A stretch of 64,000 nt of DNA, taken from the NCBI RefSeq assembly GCF_904849725.1, contig NC_058522.1, positions 457,748,844-457,812,843 of the forward strand, given 5' to 3'. This DNA comes from Hordeum vulgare subsp. vulgare. Lineage: Eukaryota > Streptophyta > Magnoliopsida > Poales > Poaceae. The translations under genes and the position numbers were made by a program. The notes beneath the pieces were generated by a model. The model saw only the letters and a list, made by a program, of their open reading frames with translations, did not search any database and had not been told where the DNA came from. Shown here piece by piece: positions 10,426-23,014 of this stretch (within the stretch, counting starts at the first letter, position 1; the number at the start of each line of letters is the position of its first letter).

Positions 10426-13400
10426 TTACATTGTGATGTATCGAACACCCATAGCATTATGGTGTTGATCATGTTTTGCTCGTGGAAGAGGTTTAGTCAA
10501 CGGGTCTGCAACATTCAGATCCGTGTGTACTTTACAAATCTCTATTACTCCACTCTATATATGGTCCTAGATGGAGTTGTAGCGGCGTTTGATGTGCTTT
10601 GTCTTCCGGTGAAACCTAGGCTCCTTGGCTATGGCAATGGCCCCAGTGTTATCACAGAAGAGTGTGATTGGACCCGACGCGCTTGGAACCACTCCAAGGT
10701 CGGTGATGAGCTCCTTCATCCAAATTCCTTCATGAGCTGCTTCTGAAGCAGCTATGTACTCCGCTTCACATGTAGATGCTGCCACGACTTCTTGCTTGAT
10801 GCTGCACCAGCTCACTGCCCCACAATTCAAAACATATACGTATCCGGTCTGTGACATAGAGTCATCAGGATCTGTGTCGAAGCTAGCATCGACGTAACCC
10901 TTTACGACGAGCTCTTCGTCACCTCCATAAACGAGAAAAATTTCCTTAGTCATTTTAAGGTACTTAAGGATATTCTTGACCGCTGTCGAGTGTTCCATAC
11001 CGGGATCACTTTGGTACCTCCCTACCAAACTTATGGCAAGGTTTATATCAGGTCTGGTACACAGCATGTCATACATTAGAGAGCCTACGGCTGAAGCGTA
11101 GGGGACAGTACTCATCTTCTCTCTATCTCGTGCCGTGGTCAGTAACTGAGTCTTACTCAATTTCATACCTTGCAAAACTGACAAAAACCCTTTCTTTGAG
11201 TTTTCCATATTAAACTTCTTCAATATCTTGTCAAGGTACGTACTTTGCGAAAGACCTATGAGGCGTCTCGATCTATCTCTATAGATCTTGATGCCTAATA
11301 TGTATGCAGCTTCTCCAAGGTCCTTCATTGAAAAACTCTTGTTCAAATAGGCCTTTATGCTCTCCAACATCTCTATATTATTCCCCATCAATAATATGTC
11401 ATCCACATACAGTATGAGGAAAGCTACAGAGCTCCCACTCACTTTCTTGTATAGACAGGCTTCTCCGTAAACCTGTATGAACCCAAACGCTTTAATCACC
11501 TCATTAAAGCGAATGTTCCAACTCCGAGATGCTTGCACCAGCCCATAGATGGAGCGCTGGAGCTTGCACACTTTGTTAGCACCCTTATGGTCGACAAAAC
11601 CTTCTGGTTGCATCATATACAACTCTTCGTTAAGGTTCCCGTTAAGGAATGCTGTTTTGACGTCCATTTGCCAAATTACATAATCATAAAGGCGGCAATT
11701 GCTAACATGATTCAGACTGATTTCAGCTTCGCTATGGGAGAGAAAGTCTCTTCGTAGTCAATTCCTTGAATTTGTCGAAAACCCTTTGCGACAAGTCGAG
11801 CTTTATAAACGGTTACATTACCATTTGCATCAGTCTTCTTCTTGAAGATCCATTTATTTTCTATGGCTAGCCGGTCATCGGGCAAGTCCACCAAAGTCCA
11901 TACTTTGTTCTCATACATGGATCCTATCTCGGATTTCATAGCTTCAAGCCATTTGTTGGAATCCGGGCCCGCCATCGCTTCTTCATAGTTCGAAGGTTCA
12001 CCGTTGTCTAACAACATAATTTCCATTACAGGGTTGCCGTACTACTCTGGTGCGGAGCGTACCCTTGTGGACCTTCGAGGTTCAGTAGTAACTTGATCCG
12101 AAGCTTCATGATCATTGTCATTAACTTCCTCTTCAGTTGGTGTAGGCGCCACAGGAACAACTTCCCGCGCTGCGCTACTATCCTGTTCGAGAGGGGGTGT
12201 AATTACCTCATCAAGTTCTACCTTCCTCCCACTTACTTCTTTCGAGAGAAACTCTTTCTCTAGAAAGGATCCGTTCTTGGCAAGATAGAAGGTATACCCA
12301 ATAGTTTCCTTAGGGTATCCTATGAATACGCATTTCTCCGCTTTGGGTTCGAGCTTTTCTGGTTGAAGTTTCTTCACATAAGCATCGCAGCCCCAAACTT
12401 TAAGAAACGACAACTTAGGTTTCTTGCCAAACCATGGTTCATACGGTGTCGTCTCAACGGATTTAGACGGTGCCCTATTTAAAGTGAATGCTGCAGTTTC
12501 TAATGCGTATCCCCAAAATGATAGAGGTAAGTTGGTAAGAGACATCATAGATCGTACCATATCTAATAAAGTGCGATTACGACGTTCAGACACTCCGTTG
12601 CGTTGTGGTGTGCCAGGCGGCGTTAGTTGTGAGACGATTCCACACTTCCTTAGGTGTGTGCCAAATTCGTGACTCAAATATTCTCCTCCACGATCAGATC
12701 GTGGACACTTAATTTTTCTGTCACGTTGATTCTCGACCTCACTCTAGAATTCCTTGAACTTTTCAAATGTTTCAGATTTGTGCTTCATCAAGTAGATATA
12801 CCCATACCTACTCAAATCATCGGTGAGAGTGAGAACATAATGATAGCCACTGCGAGCTTCAACGTTCATTGGACCACACACATCAGCATGCATTATTTCC
12901 AATAGGTCGGTTGCTCTCTCCATTATTCCTGAGAATGGAGTCTTAGTCATCTTGCCCATGAGGCACGGTTCGCATGTGTCAAATGATTCAAAGTCAAGAG
13001 ACTCTAGTAGTCCATCAATATGGAGCTTCTTCATGCGCTTAACGCCAATATGACCAAGGCGGCAGTGCCACAAGTATGTGGGACTATCATTGTCAACTTT
13101 ACATCTTTTGGTACTCACACTATGAATGTGCGTAACATCACGATCGAGATTCATCAAGAATAAACCATTCACCAGCGGAGCATGACCATAAAACATATCA
13201 CTCATATAAATAGAACAACCATTATTCTCTGACTTAAATGAGTAGCCGTCTCGCATTAAGCAAGACCCTGATACAATATTCATGTTCAAAGCTGGTACTA
13301 AATAACAATTATTAAGGTTTAAAACTAATCTCGACGGTATATGTAGAGGTAGCGTGCCGACGGCGATCACATCGACCTTGGAGCCATTCCCGACGCGCAT

Positions 13401-14384
13401 CATCACCTCGTCCTTTGCTAGTCTCCGCTTATTCCGTAGTTCATGCTTTGAGTTGCAAATGTGAGCAATAGCACCGGTATCAAATACCCAGGAGCTACTA
13501 CGAGCGCTGGTAAGGTACACATCAATAACATGTATATCACATATACCTTTAACGTTGCCGGCCTTCTTGTCCGCTAAGTATTTGGGGCAGTTCCGCTTCC
13601 AGTGACCCTTTCCCTTGCAATAGAAGTACTCAGTCTCAGGCTTGGGTCCATTCTTTTTCTTCTTCCCTGCATCTGGCTTACCGGGCGCGGCAACGACTTT
13701 GCCGTCTTTCTTGAAGTTCTTCTTACCCTTGCCCTTCTTGAAACTAGTGGTCTTGTTGACCATAAACACTTGATGCTCTTTCTTGATTTCTACTTCTGCG
13801 GACTTGAGCATCGAGTACAACTCGGGAATGGTCTTCTCCATCCCTTTCATGTTGTAGTTCAGCACAAAACCTTTGTAGCTTGGTTGGAGAGACTGGAGGA
13901 TTCTGTCAATTATAGCATCATCCGGAAGTTCGACTCCAAGTGAAGTCAGACGACCGTGTAACCCAGACATTTTGAGTATGTGCTCACTGACAGAACTGTT
14001 CTCCTCCATCTTACAGCTAGAGAACTTGTCGGAGACTTCATATCTCTCGACACGGGCATGAGCTTGAAAAACTAGCTTTAGCTCTTGGAACATCTCATAC
14101 GCACTGTGTTGCTCAAAACGCCTTTGGAGCCCCGTTTCTAAACTGTATAACATGCCACACCTAACCAGAGAGTAGTCATCACTCCGCGTTTACCAGACGT
14201 TCAGAATGTCCTGGGCTGCTGCGGGACCGGGAGGGTCACCTAGCGGCGCATCAAGTACATAAGCCTTTTTGGCTGCTTCAAGGATGAGCTTCAAGTTGCG
14301 AACCCAGTCCGCATAGTTGCAACCATCATCTTTCAGCTTGTTTTTCTCTAGGAACGCGTTGAAATTGAGGTTGACGTTGGCCAT
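10426..14384 (-). pseudogene. A1 gag-pol polyprotein gene, broken
   Basis: Copia polyprotein read from the ATG at 14384. Gag (UBN2 type) is followed by a CCHC zinc knuckle (C-x2-C-x4-H-x4-C, near 13590-13625) and a protease with motif DTGA near 13470, where A2 has DTGS. Then come the GAG-pre-integrase HCRLGH segment, an integrase core, a reverse transcriptase with YVDDILL near 11400, and a Copia RNase H with CEAEYIA near 10760. Breaks: stops at 14190-14192 (TAA), 12744-12746 (TAG), 12042-12044 (TAG) and 11712-11714 (TGA), a frameshift at about 11670-11710, and a stop at 10567. The frame should end at the stop near 10426. No functional protein is expected. Confidence 0.92.
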
Positions 14385-15626
14385 CTACAATATTTATAAA
14401 GACAACTTTTAGACTAAGTTCATGACAATTAAGTTCATTTAATCAAATTAAGTATGAACTCCCACTTAAATAGACATCCCTCTAGTCATCTAAGTGATAC
14501 ATGATCCATGTTGACTAACTCGTGTCCGATCATCACGTGAGACGGACTAGTCACCATGGTGAGCAACTTCATGCTGATCGTATTCAACCATACGACTCAT
14601 GTTCGACCTTTCGGTCTCTTGTATTCGAGGTCATGTCTGTACATGCTAAGCTCGTCGAGTCAACCTAGGTGTTTCGCGTGTGTAAATCTGGCTTACACCC
14701 GTTGTATGCGAACGTTAGAATCTATCACACCCGATCATCACGTGGTGCTTCGAGACAACGATCCTTCGCAACGGTGCACACTTAGGGGAATACGTTCTCG
14801 AAATTTTAAGAGGGATCATCTTATTATGCTACCGTCGTTCTAAGCAATAAGATGAAAAACATGATAAACATCACAATGCAATCATATAGTGACATGATAT
14901 GGCCATTATCATCTTTGCTCTTTCGATCTCCATCTTCAGGCATCGCATGATCATCATCATCACCGGCATGACACCATGATCTCCATCATCGTGTCTCCGT
15001 GAAGTCTTCATGCCAACTACTACTATCACTACTACTATAGCTAACCGTTAACAATGAAGTAAAAGTAGTAAGCACATGGCGTTGCATCTCATACAATAAA
15101 TTAAGACAACTGCTATGGCTCCTGCCGGTTGTCATACTCATCGACATGCAAGTCGTGAAACCTATTACAATAACATGATCATCTCATACATCATACATGC
15201 AACATCACAACTTTGGCCATATCACATCACATGTCAAACCCTGCAAAAACAAGTTAGACGTCCTCTAATTTTTGTTGCAAGTTTTACGTGGCTGATTTGG
15301 GTTTCTAGCAAGAACGCTTTCTTACCTACGTGACAGCCACAACGATGATATGCCAAAGCTATTTACCCTTCATAAGGACCCTTTTCATTAAATCCAATCC
15401 GACTAGAGTAGGAGAGACAGACACCCGCTAGCCACCTTTATGCATGGTGTGCATGTCTGTCGGTGGAACCAGTCTCACGTAAGCGTACGTGTAATGTCGG
15501 TCCGGGCCGCTTCATCCCTCAATACCGCCGGAAAAGAATAAGAATAGTAGCATCAAGCAATTGACAAATCATCGCCCACAACCTTTTGTGTTCTACTCGT
15601 GCATAGAATCTACGCATAGACAACCT
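14385..15626 (-). other. A1 untranslated leader
   Basis: Long leader between the primer site and gag, as in BARE1-like elements. It is alignable with the A2 leader (31844-32940). No coding signal is seen. Packaging and dimerisation signals would be expected here but were not identified. Confidence 0.7.
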
Positions 15627-15639
15627 GGCTCTGATACCA
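15627..15639 (-). other. Primer binding site of A1 (initiator tRNA-Met type)
   Basis: Minus-strand TGGTATCAGAGCC lies one base from the 5' LTR. It is the standard Copia primer site complementary to tRNA-iMet. Confidence 0.9.
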
Positions 15640-15640
15640 C

Positions 15641-17409
15641 TATTGGGTAACGTAGCATAAATTCAAAAAAATTCCTACGCATATTCAGATCTTCCTATGG
15701 AGAGACCAGCAACGAGAGAGGGGTGAGTGCATCTTCATACCCTTGAAGATTGCTAAGCGGAAGCGTTACTAGAACGCGGTTGATGGAGTCGTACTCGCGG
15801 CGATTCAGATCGCGGTGTGATTCCGATCTAGTGCCGAACTACGGCACCTCTGCGTTCAACACACGTGCAGCCCGGTGACGTCTCCCGCACCTTGATCCAG
15901 CAAGGAGGAGGGAGAGGTTGGGGAAGATCTCCGGCAGCACGACGACGTGGTGTCGATGGAGAGACGAGGTCTCACGGCAGGGCTTCGCCAAGCACGGGCA
16001 AAGAGGAGGAGAAAGAAGAGCAGGGCTGCGCCGAGGGAGAGGGAAAACTGTGTGCCTCACAGCCCCAAAACCCCCACTATTTACAGGAGGAGGGGAGGGG
16101 GGTGCGCCACCCCTATGGTTCCCACCCTAGGTGGTGCGGCAGCCTATATGGGAGAGGGAGGCGGCGGCCAGGGCAGGGGAAGGGGGGGCGGCGCCCTTGG
16201 TGGGCCTTGGGCCTCCCCTGCGCCTAGGGTTTCCCCTCCCTCCCTCTCTGGTGCACATGGGCTGGGTGTGGGGGCGCACCAGCCCACCTAGGGGCTGGTT
16301 CCCTCCCGCACTTGGCCCATGTAGCCCTCCGGGGCTTGTGGCCCCTCCCGGTGGGCCTCCGGAACCCTTCCGGTGGTCCCGGCACTTTGCCGGTGGTGCC
16401 CGAAACATTTTCGGCGTCCAAACCCATCCATCCTATATATCAATCTTTACCTCCGGACCATTCCGGAGCTCCTTGTGACATCTGAGATCTCATCTGGGAC
16501 TCCAAACATCCTTCGGTAACCTCGTATAACAATTCCCTATAACCCTAGCGTCATCGAACCTTAAGTGTGTAGACCCTACGGGTTCGGGAGACAGGCAGAC
16601 ATGACCGAGACACCTCTCTGGCCAATAACCATCAGCAGGGTCTGGATACCCATGGTGGCTCCCACTTGCTCCACGATGATCTCATCGGATGAACCATGAT
16701 GTCAAGGATTCAATCAATCCCGTATACAATTCCCTTTGTCTGTCGGTATAGAACTTGCCCGAGATTCGATCGTCGATATACCTATACCTTGTTCAATCTC
16801 GTTACCGGTAAGTCTCTTTACTCGTTTCGTAGCACGTCATCCTGTGACTAACTCCTTAGTCACATTGAGCTCATGATGAAGTTCTACCGAGTGGGCCCAG
16901 AGATACCTCTCCGTCACGCGGAGTGACAAATCCCGATCTCGATTCGTACCAACCCAACAGACACTTTCAGAGGTACCCGTAGTGCACCTTTATAGTCACC
17001 CAGTTACGATGTGACGTTTGATACACCCAAAGCACTCCTACGGTATCCGGGAGTTGCGCAATCTCACGGTCGAAGGAAAAGACACTTGACATTAGAAAAG
17101 CTTTAGCATACGAACAATACGATCTAGTGCTACGCTTAGGATTGGGTCTTGTCCATCACATCATTCTCCCAATGATGTGATCCCGTTATCAATGACATCT
17201 AATGCCCATGACCAGGAAACCATGATCATCTATTGACTAACGAGCTAGCCAACTAGAGGCTTGCTAGGGACACATTGTGATCTATTTATTCACACATGTA
17301 TTACGGTTTCCTGTTAATACAATTATAGCATGAACAATAGACGATTATCATAAACAGGGAAATATGATAATAACCATTTTATTATTGCCTCTAGGGCATA
17401 TTTCCAACA
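15641..17409 (-). repeat. 5' LTR of A1
   Basis: 1769 bp. The plus-strand left end is TATTGGG where the partner LTR has TGTTGGG, a single G-to-A change at the terminus. The right end is TTTCCAACA. Confidence 0.95.
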
Positions 17410-17414
17410 GATTT

Positions 17415-18430
17415 AGAGAGTGGCACATGCAAATTTACTTGGAACGGGAGGTAGATACCGCATATAGGTAGGTATGGTGGACTCATATGGAACAACTTTG
17501 GTTTTAGGGAAGTGGATGCACATGCAGTATTCCCGCTTAGTACAAGTGAACACTAGCAAAAGACTGGGAAGCGACCAACTAGAGAGCGACAACAACCATC
17601 AAAATGCATTGAGATTAGCTAACATTGAGTGCAAGCATGAGTAGAACATAAATCACCATGAACATTAATATCATAGAGGCTATGTTGATTTTGTTTCAAC
17701 TACATGCGTAAACATGCGCCAAGTCAAGCCACTTGAATCAATGAAAGGAGGATACCATCCTATCATACTACATCATAGTCATCTCAACATTCATGTGGGC
17801 ATCCAAGACAAACCATTATAAGCTCCTAGCTAATTAAGCATGGCATCAGCAACTATGATTTCTAAGTTTTCATTACAAACATGTTTTTCTCACAACAAAG
17901 CTGAATCAGGAATGATGAGCTAGTCATATTTACAAAAACAAAATAGATCCAGTTCATACCAGCTTTTCTAGGCTCGGTCACTTCATCATATATCATCATT
18001 AGTGCCTTTCACTTGCACGATCGAACGATGTGAACAATAATGAGAGTGCTCGTGCATTGGACTAAGCTGGAATCTGCAGGCAAACACAAAGGAGAAGACA
18101 AAGTAATATCGTTGTTTAACAGATAAGCAGATATGCATGCGAGAGCCACTAAACATTGTAACCATGGTCTTCTACCTAGATCCAAAGAAAAAGAAAACTA
18201 TTTACACGGGAAAGCTCCCAACAAGCAAAAGAAGAAGAACAAAATCTTTTTTGGGGTTTTCTCAGACTAGACAGACACACGAAAAGAAAACGAGAAAAAG
18301 AAATAAACTAGCATGGATGAAACAGTGGCAAAGTGTGAACACCGACAAACAAAGTGAAAGCATAAGCAAGAATATAAGGTCGGTGAGAAACACGTACTCC
18401 CCCAAGCTTAGGCTTTTGGCCTAAGTTGGT
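17415..18430 (-). other. G2 internal region downstream of its extra ORF, with an internal polypurine-tract copy
   Basis: AT-rich, no conserved protein. At 18396-18409 the minus strand reads AAGCTTGGGGGAGT, a 14/14 copy of G2's terminal polypurine tract, ~20 bases downstream of the extra ORF's stop. It could act as a second plus-strand primer or be a relic of element history. Confidence 0.75.
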
Positions 18431-19452
18431 CTACTCGCAAGGATGGTCCACGCGACACCCAAAATCATAATGGGGGTTGTACGGGAGCGCTGCAGCCACT
18501 GCCTGATTGGTTGCCTCACGGAGACGAGCAACCTTTGCCTCCCTCTCATGCTCCTCTGCCTCTCCTCTGGTTATGTAATATCTCCGTTTTACCTGAAAGT
18601 CAAAGAAGGCAGGAGCAGGAAGGATAATATGGAAAACACGTTGTCGGTTAAATATTAAATGGTATAGGAGGGATTCATCATCCCTCTCAAGGAACTGGTA
18701 GCGTGTCAAAGCGACGCGGTGAAGGAAAGTTGTATGGAGCGGGGGATCTCCTTCGCGGATGGGCACTCCAAGGAAATTTGCTATGCGAGTGGCATAGATC
18801 CCACCAAAGAAATCCCCTTCATTAGCATTATTATTCAGCCTCCTTGCTATTATAGCTCCCATGTTGAAACTTCTATCACCCGTTACTGCGCTCTTAAGAA
18901 TACTAAGGTCTGGTGCGCAGAGGTAACAATGATCAATCTTGCCATTAATGCATCTGCCTATGAAGAGGGCAAAGTAATGCAAGGTAGGAAAATGAATACT
19001 CCCCATGGTAGCTTGCGTAATATCTCTAGTTTCTCCAACATTTATACTAGAGAAAAAGTCTCTAACCGAAGATTTAGGAGGATCATTGAGACTACCCCAA
19101 ATAGGTATCTTGCAAATTCTATTGAAATCCTCTAAATCCATGGTATACGATTTGTCATAAGATCAAACAGTATAGATGTATCACGGCCAGCTGAAAATCT
19201 GAATCTACGAACAAAAGAGGCAGTGAGAGTAACATACTGTTCACATTTATCGGAGATGAATTCTTCGAGTCCGACATTGTGAACAAGTGTATCAAACTCG
19301 TCTTTGAAACCTGCCTCAATCATGAATTCATCAGAAGGCCATTCCCATGGTTGTACCAGTGTGTTCCTCGGCTGGTAAGGATGAGGCTCCCGAATCGCAA
19401 GACGGGGACCTCTCTTGCTTGGGGAACTACCGTGATAGTTTCTCCTGAACAT
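18431..19452 (-). pseudogene. Extra ORF of G2 (non-gag, non-pol), one frameshift
   Basis: Starts at the ATG at 19452 and reads ~106 codons, then a one-base frame change at about 19132-19145, then ~236 codons to 18431. It has neither the cysteine-knuckle of gag nor any pol motif. It is rich in aromatic residues and Arg, with HYFALFIGRC, GRDTSILFDLM and a charged EAEEHEREAKVARLRE stretch near the C-terminus that could be a short coiled coil. Position and style recall the ORF1-type protein of plant Athila-like Gypsy elements, but that is from memory and unproved. It follows the LTR-like block 19835-20060. Function unknown. Confidence 0.65.
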
Positions 19453-19834
19453 CTTCCTTTTCTGAAATTTTCAGTGACCCAAAGGAAAAGTGAATAAGGC
19501 TCAACTAAACTCGTAGGAATTACTCCCACAAGTGCCTAGAGGCCATATTACGCATGAAAACTACTTGGGACCAGCTAAAATTAGCATGCAAAGCTCAAGA
19601 ATAGGGTCACCAAGGCAGCAAAAATACGCGAAGTATAAGGCATTAGAGCAAAAACTAATTGGACCAATGGAGGAGTCACTTACCAAGGAGTAATTTCCCC
19701 AAACAGTTCGGAGAATGGTGCTTTAAGCAAGGAGATCGAAAATCCCACCAAGAGGAGCAAGAACACGGGTGTTGCGAAACAATTTTTTCTGGAGGTAGGA
19801 GAAGTGGATGAGAGCTAGAATGAGTGGATGGGGT

Positions 19835-20060
19835 GCATGTGGGCCCCACAAGCCTGCCAGGCCCGGTCAGGGGGGTGGTCGGGCCTCCTGGGCTTGTGGC
19901 CCACTAGCGCATCCCCCAGACTAGCTCTTCGTCTCAGTATTTTTCAAAAATTCCGGAAAAAACCATACTTGATATTCAGGACGTTCGGAGAACTTTTATT
20001 TTTGGGGTACTTTTCTACGGGATGCTAAAACAGAAAACTGGGAAAATGAAACTAAACCTA
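19835..20060 (-). promoter_or_regulatory. LTR-like block inside G2, upstream of the extra ORF
   Basis: The segment resembles part of G2's own LTR, in the same orientation. A 20-base stretch CACAAGCCTGCCAGGCCCGG is identical at 7402-7421 and 19847-19866. The flanking AT-rich stretch (TTCGGAGAACTTTTATTT-like) is also shared in order. The hairpin is kept (CCACAAGCC 19846-19854 with GGCTTGTGG 19891-19899). No clear TATA box follows here. It may be a displaced promoter for the extra ORF. Confidence 0.6.
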
Positions 20061-20278
20061 TCATTTTTCTTCTAAGCAACCAAAGGTGAAAGCTTGGAAC
20101 AGAGGTTTGTGACTCCTCGATTCATCCATCTCATGGTCATCGAAAGAAATCCATCAATGAAGTTGATCAAGTCTCCTTGACAAACTTTTTTGAATCGCAA
20201 AAGAGAACGGAGAATTTTCTAATAGTCACTAGGTTACCTCAATGGAGATGTGTATCTCCCCAACAAGCAAATCATACT

Positions 20279-22935
20279 TCATCTTGACAGGAGGTATAGG
20301 GCATTCAAAGCTCCCAATAAGAATCGATGAAGTTTTTTCGATAGCATTGATGCAATGTACTCGATATTGTTTCTTCGGAAGTGCACCGTATGCTCATTAC
20401 CGTTGACATGGAAAGTGACATTGCCTTTGTTGCAATCTATAACAGCCCCTGCAGCGTTTAAAAGGGGTCTTCCAAGGATGACCGCCATGTCATCGTCCTC
20501 GGGAATATCCAGGATAACAAAGTCCGTTAAAATAGTAACATTAGCAACCACAACAGGCACATCCTCGCAAATGCTGATAGGGAAAGCAGTTGATTTGTCG
20601 GCCATTTGCAGAGAGATTTCAGTGGGTGTCAACTTATCCAGTTCAAGTCTACGATAAAGAGAGAGAGGCATAACACTAACACCGGCTCCAAGGTCGCATA
20701 AAGCAGTTCTAACGTAGTTACCTTTAATGGAGCAAGGTATAGTGGGCACTCCGGGATCACCTAGTTTCTTAGGAGTTCCACCCTTGAAGGTATAGTTAGC
20801 AAGCATGGTGGAAATCTCAACCTCAGGTATCCTCCTCTTATTAGTAACCATATCCTTCATGTACTTAGCATATGGAGACATTTTGAGCATATCTGTCAAA
20901 CGCATTTGCAGGAAGACAGGTCTAATCATTTCAACAAAGCGCTCAAAATCCTCATCATCCTTTTTCTTGGATGGTTTGGGAGGAAAGGGCATGGGTTTCT
21001 GAACCCATGGTTCCCTTTCTTTACCAAGTTTCCTAGCAGCAAAGTCATTCTTATCGTATCTCCTAGCCTTATGCTGTGGGTTATCAAGATCAACAGGTTC
21101 AATCTCCACATCCTTATCATTGCTAGGTTGAGCATCAACATGAACATCACTATTGATATTATCATTAGGCTCATGTTCATCACCAGATTGTGCTTCATCA
21201 TCAAAGACAGAGACATTGTTTGGATTCACAGGTGTATCAGCATCTGGGTTACTAGCGTGCAAGTTCCTATCATCTCTCTTCTTTCTAGGATGACTAGGTG
21301 CATCAGTGCTAACTCCTTGAGAATCTTGTTCAATTCTCTTTGGATGACCCTCAGGATACAAAGGTTCCCGAGTCATTCTACCGCCTCTAGTGAAGACTCT
21401 GATAGAATTGTCATTCAACTCATTGAGCAAGTCATTCTGAGCTTTAAGTACTTGTTCTACCTGACATTTCTGTCCACACAAGCACTTAAATGACTAAGCA
21501 TACGAGCATTATGTTCCAATTGTCTGCTAACATAATCGTTGAAACTCTGTTGTTTGGCAACAAAGTTATCTAATTCATCCACGCATAGGCTAGCAGGTTT
21601 ATCAAAAGGAATATCACTCTCATCAAACCTACGCGGAGAATTTACTTCTACTACCTGTATCGGGTTATCGAGACCATGGGTCTCTTCGATAGGTGGTAGA
21701 TTTTTGACATCTTCAGATTTAATGCATTTATCTTTCATAGATTTCTTAGCTTCTTGCATATCTTCACGACTAAGGAATAGAATACCTCTTTTCTTCGGAG
21801 TTGGCTTAGGAGGTGGTTCGGGAATAGTCCAAGCATTCTCATTTCACAAGATATTATTCAATAGGATCTCAGCTTGTTCTACAGTTCGTTCCCTAAAAAC
21901 ACAACCCGCATAACTATCTAGGTGGTCTCTAGAAGCATCGGTAAGTCCATTATAGAAGATATCAAGTATTTCATTCTTCTCAAGAGGGTGATCAGGCAAA
22001 GCATTCAGTAGCTGGACAAGCCTCCCCCAAGCTTGTGGGAGACTCTCTTCTCCAGCTTGAGCAAAGTTGTATATTTCCTGCAAGGCAGCTTGCTTCTTAT
22101 GGGCAGAGAAATATTTTTCAGAGAAGTAGTAGACCATATCCTGGGGGCTACGCACACAACTAGGAGCAAGAGAAGTGAACCAAGTCTTAGCATCATCCTT
22201 TATGAGAAAGGAAACAGCTTGAGGATATCGTAGTGGCGGATCTTTTCCTCACTAGTGAATAGGGTGGCTATATCGTGCAGTTTGGTAAGATGGGCTACAA
22301 CCGTTTCAGACTCATAACCGTGAAAAGGATCAGATTCGACCAGAGTGATTAACTCAAGGTCGACAAAGAATTCATAATCCTTATCGGTCACAAAGATAGG
22401 CGAAGTAGCAAACTTCGGGTCGTATTTCATCCTAGCGTTCACAGATTTTTTCTTTCCACTTGAGCAGTAGTTTCTCAACATCATAGCTATCCTTACACGC
22501 AAGAAAATCCTCAGCTATCTCTCCCTCCATAACATAACACTCACGCGTATCAGGCAATTCATGTCTAGGAGAGCTAGGTCTAGCAGGCAAAATAGCAGGT
22601 TCTACTTCAATAGTATCAGCAGTTTCAGAAGTATCATCACATCTAGCAGCAACTCTAGCAATTTGTGCATCGAGGAATGCACCTAGTGGCAAAGCAGTAT
22701 CAAGCATAGCATCATCAGGCAAAGCAGTATCAAGCATAGCATCATCATAAGCATCATGGGCAGCAGAAGTAGCATCATCAAGCACAGGCGACATATCAAG
22801 ATTTCTAGCAGGAGGTGGTGTCGCAAACTTACTCATAACTGAAGGTGAATCAAGTGCAGAGCTAGATGGCAGTTCCTTACGTGTCCTCGTAGTGGAGGGC
22901 AAGACTTTAGTTCTTGGATCTATTGGATTCCTCAT
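20279..22935 (-). pseudogene. G2 gag-protease gene, broken
   Basis: Gypsy gag polyprotein ending in a retropepsin. Read from about 22935: a low-complexity Ala/Asp-rich N-terminus with a short internal repeat (AMLDTALP twice), the gag domain (YYFSEKYF, QAWGRLVQLL, FYNGL motifs near 21900-22130), an acidic Asn/Asp-rich linker, then the protease (CDLGAGVSVMPLSLY near 20660-20700, ILGRPLLNAAG near 20455). Breaks: frame changes near 22440-22500, 22200 and 21460-21480, and a TGA near 21844. The frame stops at 20279 with no reverse transcriptase after it, like G1. Confidence 0.85.
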
Positions 22936-22985
22936 AGTGACCAGCAGACGTAAATCCCAAGTGACTCAGAGAATATAACCGTGCC

Positions 22986-23003
22986 TCCCCGGCAACGGCG
23001 CCA
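22986..23003 (-). other. Primer binding site of G2 (tRNA-Asp)
   Basis: Minus-strand TGGCGCCGTTGCCGGGGA, 18/18 to the complement of plant tRNA-Asp 3' end and identical to G3's site. It lies 11 bases from the 5' LTR. Confidence 0.92.
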
Positions 23004-23014
23004 GAAAAAGGTCT

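Larger units (their letters stand above)
8627..17409 (-). mobile_element. Copia LTR retrotransposon A1, Angela/BARE1/WIS type, full length
   Basis: 8783 bp, flanked by a perfect target duplication GATTT (8622-8626 and 17410-17414), inserted in G2. On the minus strand: 5' LTR (15641-17409), iMet-type primer site, ~1.2-kb leader, one gag-pol frame (gag, zinc knuckle, protease, integrase, reverse transcriptase, RNase H: the Copia order), polypurine tract and 3' LTR (8627-10393). The LTR start TGTTGGAAATATGCCCTAGA is typical of this family. By eye the LTRs differ at about 30 sites in the first ~570 bp, so it is clearly older than G3. Confidence 0.96.

Noticed and set aside
20355..21913. Plus-strand ORFs including one of 195 codons
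   Set aside because: Antisense to the G2 gag-protease region; no domain.
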